A stretch of 35,846 bases of DNA, from the IMG/VR virus record IMGVR_UViG_3300032322_002516, positions 1 to 35,846 of that record; one strand, written 5' to 3'. Numbering within the stretch: position 1 is the stretch's first letter; each line of letters begins with the position of its first letter. The notes under the pieces were generated by a model, which made no database searches, was not told the origin of the DNA, and saw only the letters and a program-made list of their open reading frames with translations. This DNA comes from a virus. The translations under genes and the position numbers were made by a program. This document shows positions 6,261 through 12,463 of this stretch, piece by piece.

Positions 6261-6707
6261 ATGAAAACATTATTTTTAGGAATCTTATTATTTTTATCCA
6301 TATCGGTAAAAGCTCAAATACCCGATTCTCTCTTAAACGAAGAAACTAAATCATTATATAAATTTATAAACGAATGGTGGCGCACACCATATCGGTATGG
6401 TGGTAGTAGTAAGCGCGGAATAGATTGTTCAGCATTTACACAATCTTTGTACAAAAAGGTATACGATGTTAATATACCAAGAGTAGCATCTCAACAATAT
6501 AAAGTAGGTAAAACGATTACAAAAGAAGAAGTAAATACTGGAGATTTAGTATTCTTTAGAAGTTCAGGTCCATCGGGTTGGCACGTTGGTGTTTACCTAA
6601 TAGATGGATGGTTTCTACATTCGGGAACATCGAATGGTGTTTATGTAAACAATTTAAGTGAAGAAAAATATTCTAAAAAAATAAGAGGTTTCAAACGTGT
6701 TATGTGA
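6261..6707 (+). CDS. Exported NlpC/P60 peptidoglycan peptidase (148 aa)
   Basis: Residues 1-19 are a Sec signal peptide (MKTLFLGILLFLSISVKAQ) of the Bacteroidota style ending KAQ. The mature part is a compact NlpC/P60 (C40) domain: RYGGSSKRGIDCSAF (catalytic Cys56), GDLVFFR, WHVGVYL (His108) and a third polar residue near FLHSGTS (His120). Such enzymes cut D-glutamyl-diaminopimelate bonds in peptidoglycan. With the preceding membrane protein and the following holin-like gene it makes a likely lysis module. The signal peptide suggests export by the host Sec system. The domain resembles cellular Bacteroidota cell-wall enzymes, so acquisition from a host is plausible. Confidence 0.88.
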   Translation: MKTLFLGILLFLSISVKAQIPDSLLNEETKSLYKFINEWWRTPYRYGGSSKRGIDCSAFTQSLYKKVYDVNIPRVASQQYKVGKTITKEEVNTGDLVFFRSSGPSGWHVGVYLIDGWFLHSGTSNGVYVNNLSEEKYSKKIRGFKRVM

Positions 6708-6714
6708 TTTTCTG

Positions 6715-6723
6715 ATATTTATT
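6715..6723 (+). promoter_or_regulatory. Late-promoter-like motif ATATTTATT before the holin-like gene
   Basis: ATATTTATT, 22 bases before the ATG at 6746, just after the NlpC/P60 stop. It would let the holin-like gene be transcribed separately from the peptidase. Confidence 0.45.
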
Positions 6724-6745
6724 ATTGAAACAAAAACTTTTAACT

Positions 6746-7024
6746 ATGAACGCACTTTCACTTTTTATTTCTGAACTAGTTTTGAGAACTTTTTCTTCAA
6801 AACCTAAGTTCTTCGTAACCATCCAATGGTTGTCCATCGTAACGGGTGGTGTTTCTGCAATTATTTCTTATCTACAAACAACATCAGTACAATTACCAGA
6901 GTGGGTTGCAACCGTCGGTAATGCAAATGTAATGGTTGGATCAGTAGTTGCTCTTATATTGGCACAATTGACAAACAAAGACCCAGAGGTAGCTACTAAA
7001 ATTGATGCTCTTCACGAGAAGTAA
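6746..7024 (+). CDS. Holin-like small membrane protein (92 aa)
   Basis: I start at ATG 6746 (MNALSLFISELVLR) rather than the TTG at 6725, which lies closer to the promoter-like motif. Two hydrophobic segments are visible (FFVTIQWLSIVTGGVSAIISYL and NVMVGSVVALILAQL), joined by a short polar loop, with a charged C-terminus (KDPEVATKIDALHEK). Size, two spans and position after a peptidoglycan peptidase fit a class II-type holin. Many unrelated small phage membrane proteins look alike, so the role is inferred from context. A strong terminator follows at 7051. Confidence 0.6.
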   Translation: MNALSLFISELVLRTFSSKPKFFVTIQWLSIVTGGVSAIISYLQTTSVQLPEWVATVGNANVMVGSVVALILAQLTNKDPEVATKIDALHEK

Positions 7025-7050
7025 TTCAGAAATTATTTCAGGTAAAACTT

Positions 7051-7080
7051 AAAAAGTATGACGTATTGTCATACTTTTTT
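7051..7080 (+). terminator. Strong intrinsic terminator after the holin-like gene
   Basis: AAAAAGTATGAC (7051-7062) pairs perfectly with GTCATACTTTTT (7068-7079) around GTATT, ending in a run of six T. The A/T tracts on both arms would make it work on both strands. It closes the lysis unit. Confidence 0.85.
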
Positions 7081-7138
7081 ATTTGGTATAGTAATTGAAT
7101 TATAATAGACATTAAATAACCTTAAAAACTTAATTACT

Positions 7139-7531
7139 ATGTATTACAAAAAATACGATGCACTTGATAGGATTTTTGATTCGTTTTTTAACGATACGAT
7201 ATTTACTACAACTGAATATCAATACGAAAATTCCAAATTGGCAATTGAAGTATTGGATGATAAAGCACAGATTGCTTTATCAGTATTAGGACACTCTAAA
7301 GATGATATTACAATTGAATTACACGAAGATTCTATTGTAGTAAAATCGGCAGAAAAGGAAATGACATCTATCCAAAAGCAATTAATTTCAAAAGTTAATG
7401 AAAAGATTGCCGTAGGTAAAAAATTTGATGGAGAAAAAGCCGAAGCAAAGATTTTAAATGGTGTTCTCTATCTTACCATTCCTAAAAAAGAGGAAGCAAA
7501 ACCAAAACGTGTGGAAATTAAAGTTGATTAA
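7139..7531 (+). CDS. Small heat-shock protein, Hsp20/alpha-crystallin family (130 aa)
   Basis: The alpha-crystallin domain spans about residues 28-125: KLAIEVLDDKAQIALSVLGHSKDDITIELHEDSIVVKS is the typical beta2-beta5 order (split here: KLAIEVLDD, then VLGHSKDDI, then DSIVVKS). KILNGVLYLTIPK is the usual conserved A-x-x-x-NGVL block, and the C-terminus ends in charged residues with a weak V-x-I tail. These ATP-independent chaperones hold unfolding proteins. Marine T4-like phages often carry one, perhaps to aid capsid and tail assembly. It is framed by terminators at 7051 and 7554, so it is a single-gene unit. No clear promoter was found in the 114 bases upstream. Confidence 0.88.
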   Translation: MYYKKYDALDRIFDSFFNDTIFTTTEYQYENSKLAIEVLDDKAQIALSVLGHSKDDITIELHEDSIVVKSAEKEMTSIQKQLISKVNEKIAVGKKFDGEKAEAKILNGVLYLTIPKKEEAKPKRVEIKVD

Positions 7532-7553
7532 TTCACAAAAAAGTGTTATATTA

Positions 7554-7590
7554 ATGGGTGAAGTCAGAAAAACTTCACCCATTTTTGTTT
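7554..7590 (+). terminator. Intrinsic terminator after the Hsp20 gene
   Basis: ATGGGTGAAGT (7554-7564) pairs with ACTTCACCCAT (7572-7582) around a seven-base loop, followed by TTTTGTTT. It ends eight bases before the ATATTTATA at 7598, so one unit stops and the next begins almost at once. Confidence 0.85.
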
Positions 7591-7597
7591 TATGGGG

Positions 7598-7606
7598 ATA
7601 TTTATA
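7598..7606 (+). promoter_or_regulatory. Late-promoter-like motif ATATTTATA before the 7625 gene
   Basis: ATATTTATA directly after a terminator and 18 bases before ATG 7625. The terminator/motif/start order strongly suggests a promoter reading rightward. Confidence 0.65.
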
Positions 7607-7624
7607 CTTATAAACTTTAAACAA

Positions 7625-7801
7625 ATGAATTATAAAGATAAAATAGAATCTCTTTTAGAATCTCTCGAATCTAAAATGTCTATAATTGAAAATGTGGCGA
7701 ATGGTCGCATGCGATTGGATACGAATGACCTTATATTTGTTATCGAAGATTGTAAAAGAATCAGAGAAAAAATTAGTGAACTCATATCCATAGAAAGATA
7801 A
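7625..7801 (+). CDS. Small helical hypothetical protein (58 aa)
   Basis: I use ATG 7625 (MNYKDKIESLLESLESK); an upstream ATG at 7593 would place the promoter motif inside the gene. The protein is predicted helical and charged, with heptad-like Leu/Ile spacing (IESLLESLESKMSIIENV), so a short coiled coil is likely. It stops two bases before the next start, so the two are probably co-transcribed. Function unknown. Confidence 0.6.
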   Translation: MNYKDKIESLLESLESKMSIIENVANGRMRLDTNDLIFVIEDCKRIREKISELISIER

Positions 7802-7802
7802 A

Positions 7803-8885
7803 ATGAATTGGCTTAAATTTTTAGTGGCTTTAGCTGCCTTTGTGGTAGCTGGCTGCGCTGCATATTTTTCAGTAACCGGTTTGGGAATACTATTCAGTGG
7901 TGCATCAATCGCCGTAATGGTAATGGCATCTGCGTTAGAGTTTTCAAAATTGGTAGCAGCATCATATTTAAAACAATCTTGGGATTCAATTGGTAAAGTA
8001 TTAAAAATTTATTTGGTTTTGGCCGTAGTTATCTTAATGATAATAACTTCAGCGGGTATTTTTGGATATCTTTCTAACGCGTTTCAACAGCAAAACCTAA
8101 AAATTCAACAAGTTGAACGTGAAATATCCATTTGGGAGCAAAAAATCAACACGAACAAAGAACAAATAGAAATTTTTAACACACAATTAAATAATTTCCA
8201 GCAAAATCAGGGTAAAATAATTGATTTACAACAAGGTAATCGCGCGAATAGTAGACTTTTACGCTCAGTTGATAATAGAGATAGACAAATCACCGAAACT
8301 TCTGAAAAAATTGATGTTTTGCAAAGTGAAATCGTACAATATAACGATACTATTAACAAAATTAAGAATGCAAACATAGATATTGAGCGGGAAGTGGGTG
8401 GATTTCGTTTTGTTGCCGAAGCATTTGGAGTAGATTTGAACTCGGTTGTAAAATTTTTCATATTTTTGATAGTTTTTGTGTTTGACCCATTGGCAATTGC
8501 TCTGGTCATCGCGTTTAATAACTTAATTAGACAAAATTCCGAAAAAAAATCAACTCCAAACGATGGAATTAGAGTATTTAAGGTTTATGGTGATGATAAA
8601 GACGATAATATCATAAATTTATCCGAAAAAGATTCAAAAATACTTGAAGAAACATTAGAAAATCCCCCAATTCCGAATGATGCACTAAAAACTGCGGCAG
8701 ATGAGTATAAAAACGTGGTAGAAAGTGAAAAAAACGAAAAACCTGAGCAAGATTGGTTAAATGCTTACAATGGGCAACCATACTACACAAATCCTGAGTT
8801 TCCGTGGGATAAAAAACATCTTTGGCAGAATGACCAAAAGGCAGTCAACCATTGGATGAACAATAAGGGCCTCGGTAATTATTAA
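7803..8885 (+). CDS. Four-span membrane protein with central coiled coil (360 aa)
   Basis: Hydrophobic segments at about 5-30, 33-55 and 66-90 are followed by a Gln/Asn/Ile-rich coiled coil (about 96-195) and a fourth span near 215-239 (VVKFFIFLIVFVFDPLAIALVIAFNN). The C-terminal 120 residues are polar and end in a Trp/Tyr-rich stretch (NGQPYYTNPEFPWDKKHLW). The FDPLA motif inside the last span recurs, from memory, in uncharacterised membrane proteins of marine phages. The coil would form a soluble domain between spans 3 and 4. A role at the host membrane (superinfection exclusion, membrane remodelling, lysis control) is possible but unproven. Confidence 0.7.
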   Translation: MNWLKFLVALAAFVVAGCAAYFSVTGLGILFSGASIAVMVMASALEFSKLVAASYLKQSWDSIGKVLKIYLVLAVVILMIITSAGIFGYLSNAFQQQNLKIQQVEREISIWEQKINTNKEQIEIFNTQLNNFQQNQGKIIDLQQGNRANSRLLRSVDNRDRQITETSEKIDVLQSEIVQYNDTINKIKNANIDIEREVGGFRFVAEAFGVDLNSVVKFFIFLIVFVFDPLAIALVIAFNNLIRQNSEKKSTPNDGIRVFKVYGDDKDDNIINLSEKDSKILEETLENPPIPNDALKTAADEYKNVVESEKNEKPEQDWLNAYNGQPYYTNPEFPWDKKHLWQNDQKAVNHWMNNKGLGNY

Positions 8886-8887
8886 TA

Positions 8888-8919
8888 TTTGGTTTTTTGA
8901 TAAAATTTTGTTATATTTA
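8888..8919 (+). promoter_or_regulatory. Host-type promoter before the UV endonuclease/deformylase/sigma operon
   Basis: TTTG (8888-8891), 20 bases, then TATATTTA (8912-8919), one base from the TAnnTTTG consensus. ATG 8936 is 16 bases further on. It would place the gp55-like sigma under host polymerase, before late expression. TATATTTA also contains part of the late core, so a dual role is possible. Confidence 0.45.
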
Positions 8920-8935
8920 GGTAATAATTAATATT

Positions 8936-9835
8936 ATGAATTTAGGTTACGCTTGTATAAACTTATCATTGGGTAAAAAGATTACCACAAATCGAAGTAT
9001 GGTTAAAAAAACTCTTGATAGTAAAGGATTGGATTACGTGTCAGAACTTGCACTTAAAAACGCAAGTGATATTATCAAAATATTGGAATGGAATGTAGCA
9101 AACGATATTTACTTTTTCAGACTATCATCTGCCATCATTCCTTGGGGTGACCATATTGATATTACTGCCTTAAAGGATTACAAACAAATTGCAACCGAGC
9201 TCAGAAAGGCAGGTGATTACGCCCAATTGATGGGTGTTCGTATTACATCGCATCCTGGTCCATTTGTAGTTCTTACATCCCCTAAAGAAAGTGTAGTCCA
9301 CAATGCAATCGCAGATTTGGAACTACACGCTAAAATATTCGACCTAATGGGGCTAGAACGTTCTCCTTACAATAAGATAAACATACACTGTAACGGCGTT
9401 TATGGCAACAAGAAAGAGGCAATGGATAGATTCTGTACCAATTTTGATAGATTATCGGAATCGGTTCGTTCTCGGCTTACCGTTGAGAATGATGATAAGG
9501 CATCTATGTATTCTGTAAAAGATTTACTATACGTACACAATAAAATCGGTATTCCGATTGTGTTCGATTATCATCACCATCAATTTTGTACAAGTGATTG
9601 GACGGAAGAAGAAGCACTGAAAGCAGCAGCTACCACTTGGCCAAAAGGCATAACACCGGTTGTGCATTATTCCGAATCGAAAGCATTGCACGAAAACAAC
9701 ATCAAAGAAAAACCACAAGCTCACTCTAATTATATTAATTCACTCCCCAATACATACGAATTGGATGTAGATATTATGGTTGAAGCGAAAGCAAAAGAGT
9801 TAGCTATTTTACCATTTATAAACAAAGTTATATGA
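8936..9835 (+). CDS. uvsE: UV damage endonuclease, UvdE/UvsE family (299 aa)
   Basis: This is a TIM-barrel repair enzyme that nicks DNA 5' to UV photoproducts. Family landmarks appear in order: GYACINLSL (4-12), FRLSSAIIPWG (61-71), SHPGPF (His106), VHN (His123), INIHCNGVYGNK (His151), TVENDD (Glu184), IVFDYHHH (Asp211, His213-215), VVHYSES (His244) and AHSNYI (His263). These cover the His/Asp/Glu ligands of the metal cluster. Length is close to bacterial UVDE. Phage copies probably repair phage DNA damaged by sunlight, fitting a surface-water habitat. First gene of an operon; its stop overlaps the deformylase start (ATGA, 9832-9835). Confidence 0.92.
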   Translation: MNLGYACINLSLGKKITTNRSMVKKTLDSKGLDYVSELALKNASDIIKILEWNVANDIYFFRLSSAIIPWGDHIDITALKDYKQIATELRKAGDYAQLMGVRITSHPGPFVVLTSPKESVVHNAIADLELHAKIFDLMGLERSPYNKINIHCNGVYGNKKEAMDRFCTNFDRLSESVRSRLTVENDDKASMYSVKDLLYVHNKIGIPIVFDYHHHQFCTSDWTEEEALKAAATTWPKGITPVVHYSESKALHENNIKEKPQAHSNYINSLPNTYELDVDIMVEAKAKELAILPFINKVI

Positions 9836-10461
9836 AATTAATTGTAGACAAAAAAGCAAATGGATTATCAAATCCCGAATTTGATAAAAATTTAAAAACA
9901 TCAGTACCACGTACTGAATTTACAAAAGAGTCCGCAGATGAATTGGAATCCATTCTTTCTAGCGCCATTGATGAATATGGTGGAGTGGGTATATCTGCAA
10001 ATCAGTTAGGTATTCAAAAACGTGCATGCCTAATACGTGTTAGAGATACTTCACTATTTTTATTAAATCCATACATCGTAAAACGTGATGAAGAGGGATT
10101 CATATTTTATGAAGGGTGTTTATCTATTCCTAAAACAATAAACAAACCAATAAGAACACTTCGTTCTAACTCCGTTACGGTAATGACTGATAATTTCGGT
10201 GAAATGCAATTTTCTATTAATCCCGATGGTGATAAAGATTCGGTTTCAATCGAAACACTACAAACTGTAGTTGTGCAACATGAGATAGACCATTTGGATG
10301 GAATAACTATAAAAGAACGTGTGTATACTACTCAGGTTACTAAAAAAATTAATTATGGAAGAAATGATATTATCATTATGAAATCTCCCGATGGAGATTT
10401 GATTGAAGTAAAACATAAAAAAGCAAATGAGTTTTATTTAAAAGGATATGAAATAGTTTAA
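9832..10461 (+). CDS. def: Peptide deformylase (209 aa)
   Basis: Removes the N-formyl group from new proteins. All three family motifs are present: GVGISANQ (51-58, motif 1), EGCLSIP (94-100, with metal ligand Cys96) and QHEIDHLDG (149-157, with His150, catalytic Glu151 and His154). There is a short extra stretch between motifs 2 and 3 (about 125-140) and a C-terminal tail of about 40 residues. Phage deformylases are common in marine T4-like viruses, where they are thought to keep host or phage protein processing going. Coupled to the UV endonuclease by a 4-base overlap and followed by the next gene one base later. Confidence 0.93.
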   Translation: MKLIVDKKANGLSNPEFDKNLKTSVPRTEFTKESADELESILSSAIDEYGGVGISANQLGIQKRACLIRVRDTSLFLLNPYIVKRDEEGFIFYEGCLSIPKTINKPIRTLRSNSVTVMTDNFGEMQFSINPDGDKDSVSIETLQTVVVQHEIDHLDGITIKERVYTTQVTKKINYGRNDIIIMKSPDGDLIEVKHKKANEFYLKGYEIV

Positions 10462-10462
10462 A

Positions 10463-10726
10463 ATGGAAATAATAATTTTTATACTTTCTATATTCCTTAT
10501 TGCCTCATTGTATTTGATTTGGAATCTATTTTCTAAATTAGAAGTATACGAAGATATATTCGAATCATACGATGAATTTCTTTCTAAGAAGGCTTTGGCA
10601 TATGAGCAACTGCTGGAGAAAATGAGAGAGATTGATTCTCGTCAAATCTTTGAAAAAGATGATGACGTTGGATCAACCTTTCAAGGCATAAAGGAGTTAA
10701 TAGAAGATTACAAAAACTTCGAATAA
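10463..10726 (+). CDS. Small membrane-anchored protein (87 aa)
   Basis: One N-terminal hydrophobic span (about 2-23, IIIFILSIFLIASLYLIWNLF) is followed by a charged helical cytoplasmic or periplasmic domain (YEDIFESYDEF ... LLEKMREIDSRQIFEKDDDVG). From memory, the segment FEKDDxVG followed by a helix with IKELI recurs in small proteins of T4-like phages next to gp55, function unknown. Starts one base after the deformylase stop and ends two bases before the sigma gene, so it belongs to the same operon. Confidence 0.7.
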   Translation: MEIIIFILSIFLIASLYLIWNLFSKLEVYEDIFESYDEFLSKKALAYEQLLEKMREIDSRQIFEKDDDVGSTFQGIKELIEDYKNFE

Positions 10727-10728
10727 AT

Positions 10729-11421
10729 ATGCCAAGAAAAAAAGTAGTAAGAGAATACTTCACAAAAGACACAGAGAACGCCATATTGGAATATAATACG
10801 GCTTCAGAAAAAGAAATTAGAGATAGAATCTACAAAGAAAGAATCCAGCAATCATTTGAAAAACTTGCCGAAATTGTTTACAATAAATGGAAGTTTACAT
10901 ATTTCGATGATGAGCCGGAAGATGTTATGTCGCAGGTTGTTGCGTTTATGGTAGAGAAAATCCATATGTACAATGACCCGAATAAAGGAAAGGCGTATAG
11001 TTACTTTACAATTGTAGCGAGAAACTACCTTATATTGAATAACAATTCCAATTACAAAAGGTACAAAGATACCGATATAATCTCCAAAATGCCCGAACAA
11101 TGGGATGTAGAAAATAATTTTCACGATGAGGTTAAAGATTCCGAATATAAGGTATTTAATAGATTAATGTTAGCCTATTGGGATAAGAATTTAGAAACAT
11201 ATTTTCAGAAAAAACGTGATATTCAAATTGCAGATTCAGTATTGGAATTGTTCCGTCGTGCCGAATACATAGAAAATTTCAATAAGAAAAGTCTCTATCT
11301 TTTAGTTAGAGAAATGACCGGGTGCCCCACTCATTATATTACAAAAGTGGTAAACAAAATGCGACAGAAACAAATGGAGTTATTTAACGAATATCAAGAT
11401 ACGGGTGATATTAAAATGTAA
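10729..11421 (+). CDS. gp55-like late-transcription sigma factor (230 aa)
   Basis: Recognised from the pattern of T4-like late sigma proteins: REYFTKDTENAILEYN at the N-terminus, then a basic helical region with SYFTIVARNYLI (about 87-98), equivalent to the region-2 core binding and -10 recognition helices, and a C-terminal helical domain. T4 gp55 directs host RNA polymerase to late promoters with a TATAAATA -10 element. Here the likely target is the ATATTTATA motif found before structural genes. Length (230 versus about 185 for T4 gp55) is a little longer. Last gene of the 8936-11421 operon, which has a host-type promoter. Confidence 0.75.
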   Translation: MPRKKVVREYFTKDTENAILEYNTASEKEIRDRIYKERIQQSFEKLAEIVYNKWKFTYFDDEPEDVMSQVVAFMVEKIHMYNDPNKGKAYSYFTIVARNYLILNNNSNYKRYKDTDIISKMPEQWDVENNFHDEVKDSEYKVFNRLMLAYWDKNLETYFQKKRDIQIADSVLELFRRAEYIENFNKKSLYLLVREMTGCPTHYITKVVNKMRQKQMELFNEYQDTGDIKM

Positions 11422-11436
11422 GTTTATTGATTAACT

Positions 11437-11445
11437 ATATTTATT
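11437..11445 (+). promoter_or_regulatory. Late-promoter-like motif before the baseplate module
   Basis: ATATTTATT in the context CTATATTTATTTG, close to the repeat units at 193-277 and to 2358-2370. It lies 61 bases before ATG 11507, leaving a longer leader than at other motifs. Confidence 0.5.
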
Positions 11446-11446
11446 T

Positions 11447-11486
11447 GTGTGAGTATCCTATTTAGGATAAAGAATACATTTCACAC
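11447..11486 (+). promoter_or_regulatory. Leader hairpin upstream of the 11507 gene
   Basis: TATCCTA (11454-11460) and TAGGATA (11463-11469) form a perfect palindrome with a two-base centre. Outside it GTGTGA (11447-11452) can pair with TCACAC (11481-11486). It lies just after the late-type motif, so it would be in the transcript leader or act as an operator. Function unknown. Confidence 0.4.
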
Positions 11487-11506
11487 GTAATTAAAAATAA
11501 AAATAA

Positions 11507-11911
11507 ATGTCAGTAGATTTTCAATTGTTTCCCGGCAAAACTCTATCTGATGTTTTTCAAGATATTTACGCAAACCAAGTAAATAAAAAGAAGAACATTT
11601 CAGAACTCATCGAATCCTTACGAAAATTAATTAAAAACGTGGGAGAGGCAGCAGTAATTGCACCGATAGTAAAAGACCTTATTGAAGTCTCAGTAAAGAA
11701 TGATGATCATCTAATTAAGTTAGCAACCATTGCACAGAGATTAGCAGCAGCTGCAGGAAAACAAAAAGGACAAGAAGGTTATTTATCTGAAGCAGAAAAG
11801 TCTCAATTACTTTCCGAAATAGAACATACCGTTTCCGAAATGGAAAGGGATAGCAAAGAAAAGTTAATTGATTTGGAAATAGAAATTGATGAAATAAAAT
11901 CAAAATTTTAA
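11507..11911 (+). CDS. Hypothetical helical protein at the head of the baseplate module (134 aa)
   Basis: Begins MSVDFQLFPGKTLSDVFQDIY, then a mostly helical protein with a hydrophobic stretch (AAVIAPIVKDLIEV) and a charged C-terminal coil (EIEHTVSEMERDSKEKLIDLEIEIDEI shown in parts: EIEHTVSEMERD; LIDLEIEIDE). The N-terminal pattern LFPGKTLSD occurs, from memory, in unnamed marine phage proteins next to tail genes. It starts the 11507-14262 unit with the M15 peptidase and spike, suggesting a virion or assembly role. No catalytic motif seen. Confidence 0.7.
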   Translation: MSVDFQLFPGKTLSDVFQDIYANQVNKKKNISELIESLRKLIKNVGEAAVIAPIVKDLIEVSVKNDDHLIKLATIAQRLAAAAGKQKGQEGYLSEAEKSQLLSEIEHTVSEMERDSKEKLIDLEIEIDEIKSKF

Positions 11912-11914
11912 CCT

Positions 11915-12451
11915 ATGGAAGATAAACTTACATTAGAAAGAATTAAACTACTTCATCCAAAAGTTAGAAGTGAAGTAGAACATATTTATCGTGCACAAAT
12001 TGTACCCGCTCTGACCGGCAAAGCTATGTGTCGCTTTGCTTACACTCTTAGGACGTTTGATGAGCAGGCAGAAATTTATTCACGTGGTAGAACCAAATTG
12101 TTCGATGAAAAAGGACAACGATTGGGTGTTGTAACGCAAGCAGCCGCCGGTCAATCTATTCACAATTATGGATTGGCATTTGATATTATATTGTTAGTTG
12201 ATAACAATCGTGATGGTAGATACGAAGAAGGTTCATATAATACGGTTGCAGATTATGATGGAGATAGAAAATCTGATTGGATGGAAGTAACAAACATCTT
12301 CAAAGCAAATGGATGGACATGGGGAGGTGATTGGACTCGTTTTAAAGATGCTCCTCACTTTGAAAAAAATTTTGGATTTACTTGGAGACAACTAAAAGCT
12401 AAATGGGATAAAAAAGATTTTATTCCTGGTACGAGTTATGTAAAAATTTAA
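11915..12451 (+). CDS. M15-family peptidoglycan peptidase (L-alanyl-D-glutamate type, 178 aa)
   Basis: The M15 zinc site is clear: SIHNYGLAFD (81-90; His83 and Asp90 as ligands) and DAPHFE (145-150; His148), with YTLRTFDEQAEIY (43-55) as the conserved Arg-bearing block and WGGDW (136-140) before the last ligand. These enzymes cut the stem peptide of peptidoglycan. There is no signal peptide. It sits four bases after a baseplate-unit gene and directly before the spike, so it may be a tail-associated lysin used during entry rather than, or besides, an endolysin. A VRDNNRDGR-like acidic insertion (about 95-121, DNNRDGRYEEGSY and DYDGDRKSDW) looks calcium-binding-like. Confidence 0.85.
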   Translation: MEDKLTLERIKLLHPKVRSEVEHIYRAQIVPALTGKAMCRFAYTLRTFDEQAEIYSRGRTKLFDEKGQRLGVVTQAAAGQSIHNYGLAFDIILLVDNNRDGRYEEGSYNTVADYDGDRKSDWMEVTNIFKANGWTWGGDWTRFKDAPHFEKNFGFTWRQLKAKWDKKDFIPGTSYVKI

Positions 12452-12463
12452 TTACGATACTCT

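Noticed and set aside
6725-6745. TTG start adding seven residues to the holin-like protein
   Set aside because: ATG 6746 fits the start usage of neighbours and leaves a normal distance from the motif at 6715.
7593-7624. Upstream ATG for the 58-aa protein
   Set aside because: It would put the terminator-adjacent promoter motif inside the coding region; ATG 7625 leaves a normal 18-base gap.
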